Part shown: positions 1 to 8,897 of the stretch, piece by piece | Numbering within the stretch: the first letter of the stretch is position 1 | Layout of the letters: each line of letters starts with the position of its first letter | Assembly (NCBI GenBank): GCA_964402055.1 | Contig: CAYOAV010000003.1 | Coordinates: forward strand, 13,258-77,257 | Source: UMGS363 sp964402055 | GTDB lineage: Bacteria > Bacillota > Clostridia > Oscillospirales > Ruminococcaceae | DNA length: 64,000 nt | Reading direction: 5' to 3' | Program-made: the position numbers and the translations under genes | Notes under the pieces: generated by a model | Seen by the model: the letters and a program-made list of their open reading frames with translations, nothing else | What the model was told of the DNA's origin: nothing | Database searches by the model: none

Positions 1-177
1 TCGTTTTTTTTCAGAAAGCTTTTTACTATCATTAAGACCTTCGATAACAATTCCCTCAGGCAATATCACAGCGGCAGCATAGACATCACCTGCAAGAGGA
101 CCTCTACCAGCCTCATCAACACCGCAGAAAATACCATTTTCAGCACGGAACTCACTATCATACTCAAACAGCGTCAT
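1..177 (-). CDS. rnhB: Ribonuclease HII, N-terminal part (gene runs off the window)
   Basis: RNase HII cleaves the RNA strand of RNA/DNA hybrids and single ribonucleotides in DNA. Reading leftward from an ATG at 177, the frame is open to the window edge (59 codons). It carries the diagnostic GVDEAGRGPLAGDV segment, with the first catalytic Asp and Glu, and then NDSKKLSEKKR; both are hallmarks of the HII family. The start lies inside the last codons of the upstream rbgA gene (14-base overlap), which suggests translational coupling. The rbgA-rnhB pairing is common in Firmicutes. The C-terminal catalytic residues lie outside the window. Confidence 0.93.
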   Translation of the reverse strand, partial: MTLFEYDSEFRAENGIFCGVDEAGRGPLAGDVYAAAVILPEGIVIEGLNDSKKLSEKKR

Positions 178-1057
178 TATCCTTAGTCCTTTCGCCCTTT
201 TCGGGAAGTTCAAGAGTGACCCTGCCAAGCTTACCACTTCTGAACTCGTCAAGCACGGTAATAGCGGCTCTTTCTGTGTTTATCTCTCCGCCCGATATAA
301 GCATTCCGCGAGCCTTGCCGACCTTTTGCAGTAGCTCATAGCCGTCCTCATCGTGTTCAGTTGATATCTTATACCTTGTACAAAGCGTGTCCTTATACAT
401 ATCGTTAAGAACAAAAAGCAAACGTGACGCAAGAGCTTCAACGTCCACAACATCGTCCTTGACAGCACCTGTAAAGGCAAGCCTTTCGCCGACAATTTTA
501 TCTTCAAATTTTGGCCAAAGAACACCAGGCATATCAAGCAATTCAACATCATCGGCAATTTTCACCCATTGTTTATTGAGCGTTACACCAGGTCTGTCCT
601 CAACCTTAGCTTTTTTCTGTTTTGCGAGGCGGTTTATCAGCGAAGATTTTCCGACATTCGGAATACCAACGATCATAACGTGCAGAACACGTCCCGACAT
701 ACCCTTTGCCTCAAATTTTGCAATAGTATCCTTCAGAACAGTTTTCACAGCAGGAACGAACTTATTTACTCCTCTGCCGCTGCGGCAATCTGTCGGTATA
801 GCTGTTATCCCGATACTATTATAATATGATATCCATTTCTGAACAGCCTGTTCATCGGCGGTATCACACTTATTAAGAATAACTATTCTTGGTTTTCCCT
901 CGATGAGGTTCTGCAAATCGGGATTTCTGCTTGAAACAGGAATCCTTGCATCAATAACCTCTGCAACAGCGTCAACAAGCGGAAGAGATGATTTTATCAT
1001 TCGCTTGGTTTTCGCCATATGCCCAGGGAACCATTGAATAGATGGTATTTCAGTCAT
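164..1057 (-). CDS. rbgA: Ribosome biogenesis GTPase RbgA/YlqF
   Basis: This is a circularly permuted GTPase that acts late in 50S subunit assembly. The motif order is permuted as expected: the G4 motif NKCDTAD (about residue 60) comes first, then the P-loop GIPNVGKSSLINRL (about 130), then G3 DMPGV (about 175). The N-terminal IQWFPGHMAK segment is also typical of YlqF. At 297 aa the length is normal for the family. It sits between lepB and rnhB on the same strand, matching the lepB-ylqF-rnhB order of many Firmicutes. Identification is firm from these motifs. Confidence 0.96.
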   Translation of the reverse strand: MTEIPSIQWFPGHMAKTKRMIKSSLPLVDAVAEVIDARIPVSSRNPDLQNLIEGKPRIVILNKCDTADEQAVQKWISYYNSIGITAIPTDCRSGRGVNKFVPAVKTVLKDTIAKFEAKGMSGRVLHVMIVGIPNVGKSSLINRLAKQKKAKVEDRPGVTLNKQWVKIADDVELLDMPGVLWPKFEDKIVGERLAFTGAVKDDVVDVEALASRLLFVLNDMYKDTLCTRYKISTEHDEDGYELLQKVGKARGMLISGGEINTERAAITVLDEFRSGKLGRVTLELPEKGERTKDNDAV

Positions 1058-1070
1058 TTACGCCTCCGTT

Positions 1071-1652
1071 TCAGGCAGGGATGCCAAAGCTTGAAAACGG
1101 GAATATTCTGAGAACAACCTTACCGAGAATTTCGTCCTCTGAAACAAATCCGACAAGCTCGCTTCGGCTGTCTGTTGAGTTCATTCTGTTATCACCCATA
1201 ACGAATACACAATCCTTAGGAACAGTCACGGGATAATCATGTCCGTTTTCGTCAAGTAAAGTGAGATTATTGATATAATCCTCCTGCAAAACCTTTCCGT
1301 CAACAGTTACCTCGCCGCTGTCAAAATCGATATCAACAATCTGACCGCCTGTTGCGATAACTCTCTTAACGATAACCTTATCAAGGGAAGGATTATCGTT
1401 GTCAATGATAACAATATCGCCGTTCTTTGGAGTATAGAAAAGATATGAAACGATCAGTCTGTCCTTGTCAACAAGTGTGGGTAGCATAGATTCTCCGTTC
1501 ACTGCGGCAAGTCTGAAAACAAAGGTAAAAAAGAGTATAACAGCAAAAAATGCAACAACAAGCGTTTCAACCCATTCAAACAGGTTTTCGGAGCTTGAAA
1601 TCTTCTTTTCTTCCTCGTCAAGAACCTCATAATTAAGCTCATATTTTCCCAT
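1071..1652 (-). CDS. lepB: Signal peptidase I
   Basis: Type I signal peptidase removes signal peptides from exported proteins at the outer face of the membrane. One transmembrane helix (about residues 30-50) is followed by NGESMLPTL with the catalytic Ser, then VIVKRVIATGG with the catalytic Lys, and the box E motif MGDNRMNSTDSR. I chose the ATG at 1652, giving 193 aa starting MGKYELNYEV. It follows a GGAAAGGG ribosome binding site, and the upstream in-frame starts would add 28 residues unlike any signal peptidase N-terminus. It is probably co-transcribed with rbgA and rnhB. Confidence 0.95.
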   Translation of the reverse strand: MGKYELNYEVLDEEEKKISSSENLFEWVETLVVAFFAVILFFTFVFRLAAVNGESMLPTLVDKDRLIVSYLFYTPKNGDIVIIDNDNPSLDKVIVKRVIATGGQIVDIDFDSGEVTVDGKVLQEDYINNLTLLDENGHDYPVTVPKDCVFVMGDNRMNSTDSRSELVGFVSEDEILGKVVLRIFPFSSFGIPA

Positions 1653-1734
1653 AATCGTCAACCCTTTCCAATATTTTATTGATTTTAATGTTCCGACAAC
1701 CTGCATGCTATCGGCACAGCATTGACTATGTAGC

Positions 1735-1758
1735 AAAAAAGGGACAAAGCTGTCCCTT
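1735..1758 (-). terminator. Intrinsic terminator of rplS
   Basis: On the minus strand an 8-bp perfect stem (AAGGGACA / TGTCCCTT) with a four-base loop is followed directly by a T-run. It lies 14 bases past the rplS stop and separates rplS from lepB. Confidence 0.85.
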
Positions 1759-1771
1759 ATATGCGATAAAA

Positions 1772-2116
1772 TTACTTGATCTGCTCCTTAACCTTAGCAG
1801 CCTTACCAACTCTGCCACGGATATAATAGAGCTTGCTGCGGCGAACCTTACCGCTTCTTACGAGTTCAACCTTCTCAATGATGGGAGAATGAACAGGGAA
1901 TACCCTTTCAACGCCGCATCCGTAGGAAAGACGTCTAACTGTGAATGTTTCGTTGATACCGCCGTGCTTCTTAGCGATTACAGTACCCTCGAAGATCTGG
2001 ATTCTGTACTTGTCGCCTTCCTTGATTCTAACGTGTACCTTTACTGTGTCACCAACGTTTACAACGGGTGCGTTTTCTTTCATGCTACTCTGGCTAATAA
2101 GCTTAAGTGCGTCCAT
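1772..2116 (-). CDS. rplS: 50S ribosomal protein L19
   Basis: L19 lies at the 30S-50S interface. The frame gives 114 aa, the normal size. It contains VGDTVKVHVRIKEGDKYRIQ, the FEGTVI strand, and the conserved tail RSGKVRRSKLYYIRGRVGKAA. I chose the ATG at 2116 (MDALKLIS) because AGGAGG sits 9 bases upstream and L19 normally starts here; a longer in-frame reading has no such site. The gene has its own promoter, leader and terminator, so it is a single-gene unit. Confidence 0.97.
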   Translation of the reverse strand: MDALKLISQSSMKENAPVVNVGDTVKVHVRIKEGDKYRIQIFEGTVIAKKHGGINETFTVRRLSYGCGVERVFPVHSPIIEKVELVRSGKVRRSKLYYIRGRVGKAAKVKEQIK

Positions 2117-2286
2117 GGATAAATTCCTCCTAATAATTTCAGACATTCTTACCTCACGCAAGCTGACCGATACAACGATCTGTGGCAGCGGACTGTCCTT
2201 TTAATGTCAACCGTATTTACGGCGGCACTAATCTCGTGTCATAGCATATTTCTACGTCTACGAAACGGATTTTCAAATGCTATTTA
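2117..2286 (-). promoter_or_regulatory. Structured 5' leader of rplS
   Basis: About 170 bases separate the promoter from the rplS start. The leader can form ATAGCAT/ATGCTAT closing a 5' domain and a CCGTA/TACGG hairpin, and then carries a run beginning GGACAGTCCGCTGCC before the ribosome binding site. Autoregulatory L19 leaders are known in Firmicutes, so this position fits, but I cannot confirm a match to that RNA family by eye. Confidence 0.45.
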
Positions 2287-2315
2287 ATTTTAACACATCA
2301 TTCCGAAAATTACAA
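2287..2315 (-). promoter_or_regulatory. Sigma-A promoter of rplS
   Basis: On the minus strand: -35 TTGTAA (2310-2315), 17-base spacer, -10 TAAAAT (2287-2292). Confidence 0.7.
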
Positions 2316-2325
2316 GTGATTTCAC

Positions 2326-2351
2326 GAAAAAAATCATAATCTGCTGATTAT
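2326..2351 (-). terminator. Terminator of the radical SAM operon
   Basis: Minus strand: ATAATC, loop AGCA, GATTAT, then a T-rich tract ending in seven Ts. It overlaps the stop region of the gene ending at 2348. Confidence 0.6.
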
Positions 2352-3019
2352 ACAAACAAATCGCCATTATTTTTTAGGATTTTTGTGCGTTTTGTACTAA
2401 TTTTCAAGTTATCAACACCGCAATACCTTTGCAAAGCTTCGCAAAACACATTTGAATTAATGTTAAGCTCCTGACCTGCCGGCAAATTCACCGTCAGAAT
2501 GACCGAATCACCGTATTTTTCACAGGAAACAAGTGTAATATTCGGTCTTATATCAATAAGTATCATTCCCTTTTTCTTTGAATGCTTTTCGACCTCGATT
2601 TTTTCAAGGCTCATCATATGACCGAAGCCTGCAATTATATCCTCAGGTGTTTTATTTTCACAAATAAGAGTAAATTCATACTCGGAAAAAGCAATTTCCT
2701 TATTTTTACTCTGAGGTGCTGTCATAGAAATGAAATGCAGTCCTTCGGGAAGAACCGCATTCAGCCTTTTGCACATTTCATCATATGGCAGCTGCTCCAC
2801 CGTTTCAAAATCCATAATTTCGCAGTCACTTTCCACTCCAAGAGCAAGTGCAAGCGGAAAATTCAGATAGATTCTTGGGTTAAAGCCCTCCGAATACCAG
2901 ACAGGAAGCCTTGAACGCTTCATCGCACGCTGCATAGTTCTGAAAAGATCAAGATGCGAAATAAAAACAGCACGTCCTTTTTTTTCAAAAACTCCCCTTA
3001 CCTCATATTTTTCAGTCAA
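2348..3019 (-). CDS. Radical SAM-associated protein, DUF2344/TIGR03936 family
   Basis: This 223-aa protein matches the family found next to, or fused with, the large B12-binding radical SAM protein encoded just upstream. Recognisable blocks are RGVFEKKGRAVFISHLDL near the N-terminus, then a FNPRIYLNFPLALALGVES segment. Its start overlaps the end of the radical SAM gene by 8 bases, so the two are translated together. In other Clostridia this pair lies near rng, rplU and rpmA; those genes are absent here. The biochemical role is unknown; a part in RNA or ribosome modification is only inference from neighbours in other genomes. Confidence 0.85.
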   Translation of the reverse strand: MTEKYEVRGVFEKKGRAVFISHLDLFRTMQRAMKRSRLPVWYSEGFNPRIYLNFPLALALGVESDCEIMDFETVEQLPYDEMCKRLNAVLPEGLHFISMTAPQSKNKEIAFSEYEFTLICENKTPEDIIAGFGHMMSLEKIEVEKHSKKKGMILIDIRPNITLVSCEKYGDSVILTVNLPAGQELNINSNVFCEALQRYCGVDNLKISTKRTKILKNNGDLFV

Positions 3020-4856
3020 AGCAAGGTCCTCCTATACATTTACTTACGCCACAACCAGCACATTTTTCACGGCAATTCGGTGTAGTTACTCCATTATGTG
3101 CAGTTTTATTCTCACGGATAAGGAATTCCTTTGTAACATAATAATCAAAGCTATCCCACGGAAAAAGCTCGTCAAATTCACGTCTGCGGCAGGCATAGAA
3201 ATTCATATCAAGATTATTTTTTTCAAATGCTTCAACCCAGGCTTCATAATTATAATGCTCATCCCAGCTGTCGAATTTACAGCCGTTTTTCCATGCGTCA
3301 TATATGACCTGGGATATACGTCTGTCGCCCCTTGCAAGCACTGCTTCAAGGACAGAAATTCGGTATTTGCTCCAGCTGACATTTATATTCCTTATACCCT
3401 TTGTTTCAGAAAGAAGGATATCCTGCTTATGCTTTATCTCCTCCTCTGTTGCCTGAGGTTCAAATTCAAAGGGTGTAAACGGCTTAGGCACAAAGGTAGC
3501 ACAGCTGATAGAGATCTGAATATGCTTTCCTCTCGGACGGTTTGGATTCTGATAAAAAAGGTCGCATATTTTCTTAGCAAGCTCTGCAATACCTCTTATA
3601 TCGTCATCAGTTTCAGTTGGCAAGCCAAGCATAAAATAAAGCTTAACAGCTGTATATCCTCCATCAAAGGCAAGCTTACAGGCACGGAATATCTCCTCCT
3701 CGGTGATATTCTTATTGATAACATCACGAAGCCTTTGCGTTCCCGCTTCGGGGGCAAAGGTCAGACCGCTCTTACGCACCTTTTGTATCTGATCCATAAG
3801 CTCCTTACTGAAACGGTCAATACGCATTGACGGAAGTGAGAGATTTATACGTTCATCCTCTGTATAGTCTGAAAGCTTTACAAGCATATTTTCAATATCT
3901 GAATGATCGCTTGTACTCAATGATGAAAGCGATATTTCCTCATAGCCTGTACTTTCGCAGAGATTTTTCGCTTCATCACAGATTACACCTGTTGATTTTT
4001 CTCGGAAAGGACGATATATATACCCTGCCTGACAAAATCTGCAGCCTCTTATACAGCCACGCAGAACCTCTACAATAGCTCTGTCATGCACGACCTCACA
4101 ATATGGTACGACAAATTTTTCGGGATAATAAACTGTACTCAGATCCTTGATTATACGCTTCTTTATAACAGGCGATGCACAAGCTATATTCGGTGTAAAG
4201 GAAGTTACCTTGCCGCCATCATCGTATGTTACATCATAAAAAGAAGGAACATAAACCCCTTCAAGCTTTGCGGCAGCTTCAAGAAACTCATTCTTTGAAG
4301 CATTTTTCTTTTTCATTTCAACATATAAGTCATAAACCGCAAGATTAATTTCCTCACCCTCGCCGAGAATAAACAAATCAAAAAATTCTGCTATCGGTTC
4401 AGGGTTACATACACACGGTCCGCCGCCTATAACAATAGGCGAAAGCGCTGTACGGTCTTTCGCCTTTACAGGTACTCCTGCAAGGTCGAGCATATTAAGA
4501 ATATTGGTATAACACATTTCATACTGAATGGTGAAGCCGATGAAATCAAAATCCTTTATCGGTTCAAGGCTTTCCAAGCCATAAAGCGGAATATCATTTT
4601 CACGCATAAGCCTTTCAAAATCAACATCAGGTGCAAAAACTCGTTCGCACCAGAAATTTTCACGTTCATTTGTAAGCGAATAAAGTATCTTCATTCCGAG
4701 ATGTGACATTCCGATCTCATATGTATCGGGAAAACAGAATGCAAACCTCATATCAATTTTGCTTTTATCCTTAACAACGCTGTTAAGCTCACCGCCAATA
4801 TAACGTGACGGCGTTTTAACTTCAAGCAAAAGCTTTTCTATTTTTTCCTTTAACAT
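3012..4856 (-). CDS. B12-binding-domain radical SAM protein, TIGR03960 family
   Basis: The protein has 614 aa. The N-terminal third resembles a B12-binding fold (PDTYEIGMSHLGMKI at about residue 45; IVIGGGPCVCNPEP at about 140). The radical SAM core carries RGCIRGCRFCQAG, whose CxxxCxxC cysteines bind the 4Fe-4S cluster. A Cys-rich C-terminus (CREKCAGCGVSKC) may hold a second metal site. It is the first partner of the overlapping TIGR03936 gene. The substrate is not known for this family. Confidence 0.9.
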   Translation of the reverse strand: MLKEKIEKLLLEVKTPSRYIGGELNSVVKDKSKIDMRFAFCFPDTYEIGMSHLGMKILYSLTNERENFWCERVFAPDVDFERLMRENDIPLYGLESLEPIKDFDFIGFTIQYEMCYTNILNMLDLAGVPVKAKDRTALSPIVIGGGPCVCNPEPIAEFFDLFILGEGEEINLAVYDLYVEMKKKNASKNEFLEAAAKLEGVYVPSFYDVTYDDGGKVTSFTPNIACASPVIKKRIIKDLSTVYYPEKFVVPYCEVVHDRAIVEVLRGCIRGCRFCQAGYIYRPFREKSTGVICDEAKNLCESTGYEEISLSSLSTSDHSDIENMLVKLSDYTEDERINLSLPSMRIDRFSKELMDQIQKVRKSGLTFAPEAGTQRLRDVINKNITEEEIFRACKLAFDGGYTAVKLYFMLGLPTETDDDIRGIAELAKKICDLFYQNPNRPRGKHIQISISCATFVPKPFTPFEFEPQATEEEIKHKQDILLSETKGIRNINVSWSKYRISVLEAVLARGDRRISQVIYDAWKNGCKFDSWDEHYNYEAWVEAFEKNNLDMNFYACRRREFDELFPWDSFDYYVTKEFLIRENKTAHNGVTTPNCREKCAGCGVSKCIGGPCFD

Positions 4857-4864
4857 ATATCCTC

Positions 4865-5440
4865 CTAAACCGACACAGCCGTAAAAAGCAAAAACAACAG
4901 CGTCAGATATATTGTAAAATTTCTTGTTCCTGTCATAAAAAGAACGACCGCCGCCGCAGGAACAGTAACTATGCTCGCATAATTCAAAGCAGATTCCGCC
5001 TTAAGGGCAAATCTATAAGGCAGAAAACGGTAAAAAACAGCAGTCATAAGCTTGCCGCCGTCAAGAAAGCTTATTGGCAAAGCATTAAAAAGCCCGACTG
5101 CAAGATTTATAACTGCGAAATCGTAAGCTTTCATAAGAGTTGCCGTCACATACATAACGAAATTCACCAAACAACCCGAGGAAAGAACGGCAAGCTCCTT
5201 TGGAAAGCTGCATATATTATTCGGACGGACTATTTTTATTCCTGCACCATAGAAAACAAGCTTTTTTATGCTCATTCCCATAAGAAGCATAACTATCAAA
5301 TGACCTGTTTCATGGAGAATACACGCATAAAGGCTGTAAAGGGCATAATCATTACAGCCGATGAGCATAAGTATCGAAACTGCCGCAAAAAAGCTAAAAT
5401 CGAAGCATACCTTTACCCTGCCGATGCAAAACTCAATCAT
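4865..5440 (-). CDS. M50-family site-2-type membrane metalloprotease
   Basis: This 191-aa protein is almost wholly hydrophobic, with about five or six membrane segments. It carries the zinc motif HETGH (HExxH, about residue 43) and a second motif NALPISFLDGG, the NPxxxxDG-like site that supplies the third zinc ligand. These define an intramembrane protease. SpoIVFB-type proteases are related, but nothing here ties it to pro-sigma-K processing. It overlaps the small membrane-protein gene upstream by 8 bases and lies 8 bases before the radical SAM gene, so all four genes look operonic. Confidence 0.85.
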   Translation of the reverse strand: MIEFCIGRVKVCFDFSFFAAVSILMLIGCNDYALYSLYACILHETGHLIVMLLMGMSIKKLVFYGAGIKIVRPNNICSFPKELAVLSSGCLVNFVMYVTATLMKAYDFAVINLAVGLFNALPISFLDGGKLMTAVFYRFLPYRFALKAESALNYASIVTVPAAAVVLFMTGTRNFTIYLTLLFLLFTAVSV

Positions 5441-5696
5441 AGGAAACAGGCTTTGAATTTATGAAATCCAATATTTTTTCAACAAAGTCGTCAGACGTTT
5501 CTGAAAAACAAGCTTTCTCAAATCTTTCAGAAAGTGAAACGGAAATTTCAGGAAAAAACATATTTGACACAATAAATGCAATTGAAATAACAATACAGAG
5601 CATAGCCTGTACTGTAACGGTTTCATCTAACGTCCTGCGTTTTATGTCATTTTGCAAAACCTTATTTTCAGTTATTTCTGTTATATTTTCGTCCAT
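5433..5696 (-). CDS. Small single-pass membrane protein preceding the M50 protease
   Basis: This encodes 86 aa starting MDENITEITEN, after a GGGAGGGG ribosome binding site. A polar N-terminus of about 30 residues is followed by one hydrophobic segment (AMLCIVISIAFIVSNMFF, about residues 32-50) and an acidic tail. I do not recognise a family. Because its end overlaps the start of the protease, a regulatory partner role like that of SpoIVFA is possible. That is inferred from position and topology only. Confidence 0.75.
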   Translation of the reverse strand: MDENITEITENKVLQNDIKRRTLDETVTVQAMLCIVISIAFIVSNMFFPEISVSLSERFEKACFSETSDDFVEKILDFINSKPVSYD

Positions 5697-5768
5697 AATA
5701 TCCCCTCCCGAACAGACAATAGCTTTCATAACAAGTCTATTACGGAAGTTGGAAAAATATTCTATGAA

Positions 5769-6989
5769 TTACTTTTTCATTCTGATGATAGAGCCTGACG
5801 GATACTCCTTTTCACAAGGAATAACGAGCTTCATCATTGCATGATTGGCATTTTCAACAAGCTCACCGTTTTCGTCATACATTTCACTAATAGTCATACT
5901 ATCAAAATGACGATTCGGAGCAAGAATTTCAACCTCTGCTCCCTTTTCAAAACGGTTACGTTGGGTAGCATATATTACGCCGTCCTTACATTCGTCAACA
6001 ATGGCGATAACATCATATTCACGGATATATCCGCTGTTTTCGTAATACTGGCAATCCTTAGGGTGTCCGTAAAAGAAGCCTGTACAGTATTTTCTATGGC
6101 TAACCTTGAACACCTCGTCACGAATCCAATCGGGAAGAACATAATTATCGGGTGAAGCCTTAAAAATATCCATTGCCATACGGTAAGCGTTTGTCACAAC
6201 CGAGGTATAATATGATGATTTTGCTCTACCCTCTATCTTAAAGCTCATAACTCCTGCTTTAGCCAAATCGTCTATATGGTCGATCATACACATATCCTTA
6301 GCATTAAGGATATACGAACCCTTTTCGTCCTCGAAAACAGGATAGAACTCATTCGGTCGCTTTTCCTCCATAAGATGATATCCCCAGCGGCATGGCTGTG
6401 AACACTCTCCCCTGTTTGCATCACGGTTGGTAAGATATGCAGAAAGCAAGCATCTTCCCGAAAAAGACATACACATTGCACCATGCACAAAAACCTCAAT
6501 ATCAAGGTCATCGGGAGTTTTAGCACGAATTTCCGCAATTTCATCGATAGAAAGCTCACGGGCAAGAACTACACGCTTTGCTCCCATATTATAAAGCTCA
6601 TTTGCAGAAACATAGTTGACAATACCTGTCTGCGTAGACATATGAATTCCCATATCGGGTGCAAATTTCTTTACGAGCGACATCAATCCAAGGTCGGCAA
6701 CGATAACAGCGTCTATTCCACTTGCCACAGCCTGCTCCATAAAGCCCTCAAACTGCGGAATTTCATTATTTCTCGGCAAGGTATTACAGGTCAGATAGAC
6801 CTTAACTCCCTTTGCGTGAGCTTCATCAACAGCGGCTTTCATACCATCGCCGTCAAAATTCTTCGGAGCGGCTCTCATACTGAAAGCCTGTCCACCTATA
6901 TATATTGCGTCTGCACCGTAATCAAGTGCAGCCTTGAAACGTTCATAGTCACCTGCAGGTGCAAGAACCTCAAGCTTATTCAGATCCAT
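5769..6989 (-). CDS. trhP: U32-family tRNA hydroxylation protein (TrhP/YrrO-like)
   Basis: U32 proteins of this type, formerly called peptidases or collagenases, are needed for 5-hydroxyuridine formation at the wobble base of tRNAs. The 406-aa protein begins KLEVLAPAGDYERFKAALDY and contains the family core VFVHGAMCMSFSGRC followed by NRGECSQPCRWGY, whose cysteines probably bind an Fe-S cluster. The ATG at 6989 has GAGG 8 bases upstream, whereas the longer frame has no supporting site. It starts 11 bases downstream of the mltG stop. Whether it corresponds to TrhP1 or TrhP2 cannot be settled by eye. Confidence 0.88.
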   Translation of the reverse strand: MDLNKLEVLAPAGDYERFKAALDYGADAIYIGGQAFSMRAAPKNFDGDGMKAAVDEAHAKGVKVYLTCNTLPRNNEIPQFEGFMEQAVASGIDAVIVADLGLMSLVKKFAPDMGIHMSTQTGIVNYVSANELYNMGAKRVVLARELSIDEIAEIRAKTPDDLDIEVFVHGAMCMSFSGRCLLSAYLTNRDANRGECSQPCRWGYHLMEEKRPNEFYPVFEDEKGSYILNAKDMCMIDHIDDLAKAGVMSFKIEGRAKSSYYTSVVTNAYRMAMDIFKASPDNYVLPDWIRDEVFKVSHRKYCTGFFYGHPKDCQYYENSGYIREYDVIAIVDECKDGVIYATQRNRFEKGAEVEILAPNRHFDSMTISEMYDENGELVENANHAMMKLVIPCEKEYPSGSIIRMKK

Positions 6990-6999
6990 TAGTAAAACC

Positions 7000-8295
7000 T
7001 CACTTAATTCCTGCAAGGACAAGGTTAGCTTCATGCTCATCATTTGTCATTGCATAGTAAACCTCTCCTGTATCAACATTTGCACAGAAGAATTTATAAT
7101 CCGTATCGGCAGGATACAAAACAGCTTGTATTGCATCCATACCTGGATTGCAGATAGGTCCCGGAGGAAGTCCTGCACCCTCATAGGTATTATAAGCCTT
7201 TGACATTTCCTTTGACGGAACATCTATATTCGGCTCAATTATTTCCTCAACATATTTTCTTGTTGGGTCAGACTGGAGCAATGGGAAATTATCAGGATCG
7301 GCAAGACGATTGCGGAAAACAGACGAAACACGCTTCATATCGTAAACCGAGCTTGCTTCAGCCTGAACCATTGAAGCCAGCGTAATAACCTCCTCAAGCT
7401 CCATGTCGAGATCTTCCATTCTTGCGAACAAATCGGAGGTCATTTTTATTGAAAAATTACGATATATCTTTTTCACAACAATTTTAGGGTCTTCATCTTT
7501 ATAAAATGTATAGGTATCAGGGAAAAGATAACCCTCCATTTTATAGAATTTCAGCGAGCTAACCTTTACAAGCTTTTCAAAATCAAATCCGAAGCTTGCA
7601 TTATTAAATTCGAGGATAAACTCATCAGCATTGCATACATCATTTTCTTCAAGACGCTGTGCCGCATCATAGAGAGTTATTCCCTCAAAAAATACAACGT
7701 CAACCGATTCTCTTGTATCGACAGCACCCTGCTGAAGCTCGTACACGATATTTTCATAGGACATATCACCCGAAAGGACGTGCGAACCTGCAACAAATGT
7801 ACCGTCCGAGCCTTTCATACGGGAATAAAAGCGGAAGAAATATGTACTTTCAATTATTCCCTCGTCATAAAGAATATCCGCAATATCAGCCGTTCCCGAA
7901 TTCATTGGTATTTCAACAACGACCTCGACCGAGGATTTACCTATTCCAACAAAATCCTTTGCAAATTTCAATGCAAATGACGCACAGAAAACGGCTATTG
8001 TTACAACTATAGCCGTCATAACAAGACCGAAAATTAACCTGCCGCCAACTCTTTTTTTACGCCTTTTTTTATGTTGAACAGGCTTCTCGGGAGGTTCTTC
8101 CTCGTCTTCATCCTCATCCTCGTACTTATCTGTAATTCCGTCCTCATTATCCTCAGAGGGAGCAGTTATAATTTCGTCATAAAGCTCTTCAGAAGCATTA
8201 TCTTCAACAGGTATTTCCTCCTGCTTTTCTTCAATTATTTCGTTAACATTTTTTTCATCATTGATGATTTCCTCGGGAATATTCATTTCGTCCAT
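7000..8295 (-). CDS. mltG: Endolytic murein transglycosylase MltG
   Basis: MltG cuts nascent glycan strands at the membrane during peptidoglycan synthesis. The 431-aa protein has a very acidic cytoplasmic N-terminus (about 80 residues), a Lys/Arg-rich stop (KKRRKKRVGG), one membrane helix (about 88-110), and the YceG-fold domain. The family signature is visible in ITLASMVQAEAS, with the catalytic Glu, and LQSDPTRKYV, followed by NTYEGAGLPPGPICNPG. An AGGAGG site lies 6 bases before the start. The start overlaps the end of the cyclo-ligase gene. Confidence 0.94.
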   Translation of the reverse strand: MDEMNIPEEIINDEKNVNEIIEEKQEEIPVEDNASEELYDEIITAPSEDNEDGITDKYEDEDEDEEEPPEKPVQHKKRRKKRVGGRLIFGLVMTAIVVTIAVFCASFALKFAKDFVGIGKSSVEVVVEIPMNSGTADIADILYDEGIIESTYFFRFYSRMKGSDGTFVAGSHVLSGDMSYENIVYELQQGAVDTRESVDVVFFEGITLYDAAQRLEENDVCNADEFILEFNNASFGFDFEKLVKVSSLKFYKMEGYLFPDTYTFYKDEDPKIVVKKIYRNFSIKMTSDLFARMEDLDMELEEVITLASMVQAEASSVYDMKRVSSVFRNRLADPDNFPLLQSDPTRKYVEEIIEPNIDVPSKEMSKAYNTYEGAGLPPGPICNPGMDAIQAVLYPADTDYKFFCANVDTGEVYYAMTNDEHEANLVLAGIK

Positions 8296-8897
8296 ACCGA
8301 ACCTCCTTTAAGCTTTTTCACATATTTTTCGGTAACTAGCATATCTGCAGCAATATCAAATTTTCCTCTGACAAGGCTTGTAACTGTACAGCAACAGTAT
8401 TCTATTCCGATATTGTACAATCCTTTATGCGAGGAAAGAAATCTGTCATAATACCCTTTTCCATAACCAAGGCGATATCCCTGCATATCATAAGCAAGAG
8501 CAGGAACAATACATATTGCATCACTAAAATCGGTCAGAAGCTCACAACGTTCGGGAACAGGTTCAAGCACACCGAACGAACCAGCTTCAAGCTGCTTGTC
8601 CGAGGTTATGATATAAAAATCCATATTGCGTGTACCTTCGATACATCTCGGAACGGCAACGACCTTACCGTCATTCACTGCCGTATGTATCAACTTCATT
8701 GTATCGACCTCAATTTCAGTAGAAACATAAGTCAGAATACATTTGCAATTTTTATACGCTTCTGTCGAAGTAAGCTTACGGAAAATCATATCATCAAGCT
8801 TTTCTTTATGCTCCTGCGTCATATCCCTGCGAAGCTGCTTGAACTTTGCTCTAAGCTCTTTTTTATATTCCCTTATATCAAAACGGCTTACCTGCAT
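8283..8897 (-). CDS. 5-formyltetrahydrofolate cyclo-ligase
   Basis: This enzyme converts 5-formyl-THF to 5,10-methenyl-THF using ATP. The 204-aa protein shows the conserved IVPALAYDMQGYRLGYGKG block with the following YYDRFL. An N-terminal basic helix (KKELRAKFKQLRRDM) and the YVSTEIEVDT segment also fit the family. It overlaps the genes on both sides by about 10 bases (DJ-1 family protein upstream, mltG downstream), so it is mid-operon. Confidence 0.94.
   Translation of the reverse strand: MQVSRFDIREYKKELRAKFKQLRRDMTQEHKEKLDDMIFRKLTSTEAYKNCKCILTYVSTEIEVDTMKLIHTAVNDGKVVAVPRCIEGTRNMDFYIITSDKQLEAGSFGVLEPVPERCELLTDFSDAICIVPALAYDMQGYRLGYGKGYYDRFLSSHKGLYNIGIEYCCCTVTSLVRGKFDIAADMLVTEKYVKKLKGGSVWTK

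Noticed and set aside
387..824. Open frame of 145 codons on the plus strand opposite rbgA
   Set aside because: It is antisense to a clear GTPase gene, has no ribosome binding site and no recognisable motif.
3096..3830. Open frame of 244 codons on the plus strand inside the radical SAM gene
   Set aside because: It is the complement of strongly conserved coding sequence (including the Fe-S motif region) and shows no domain.
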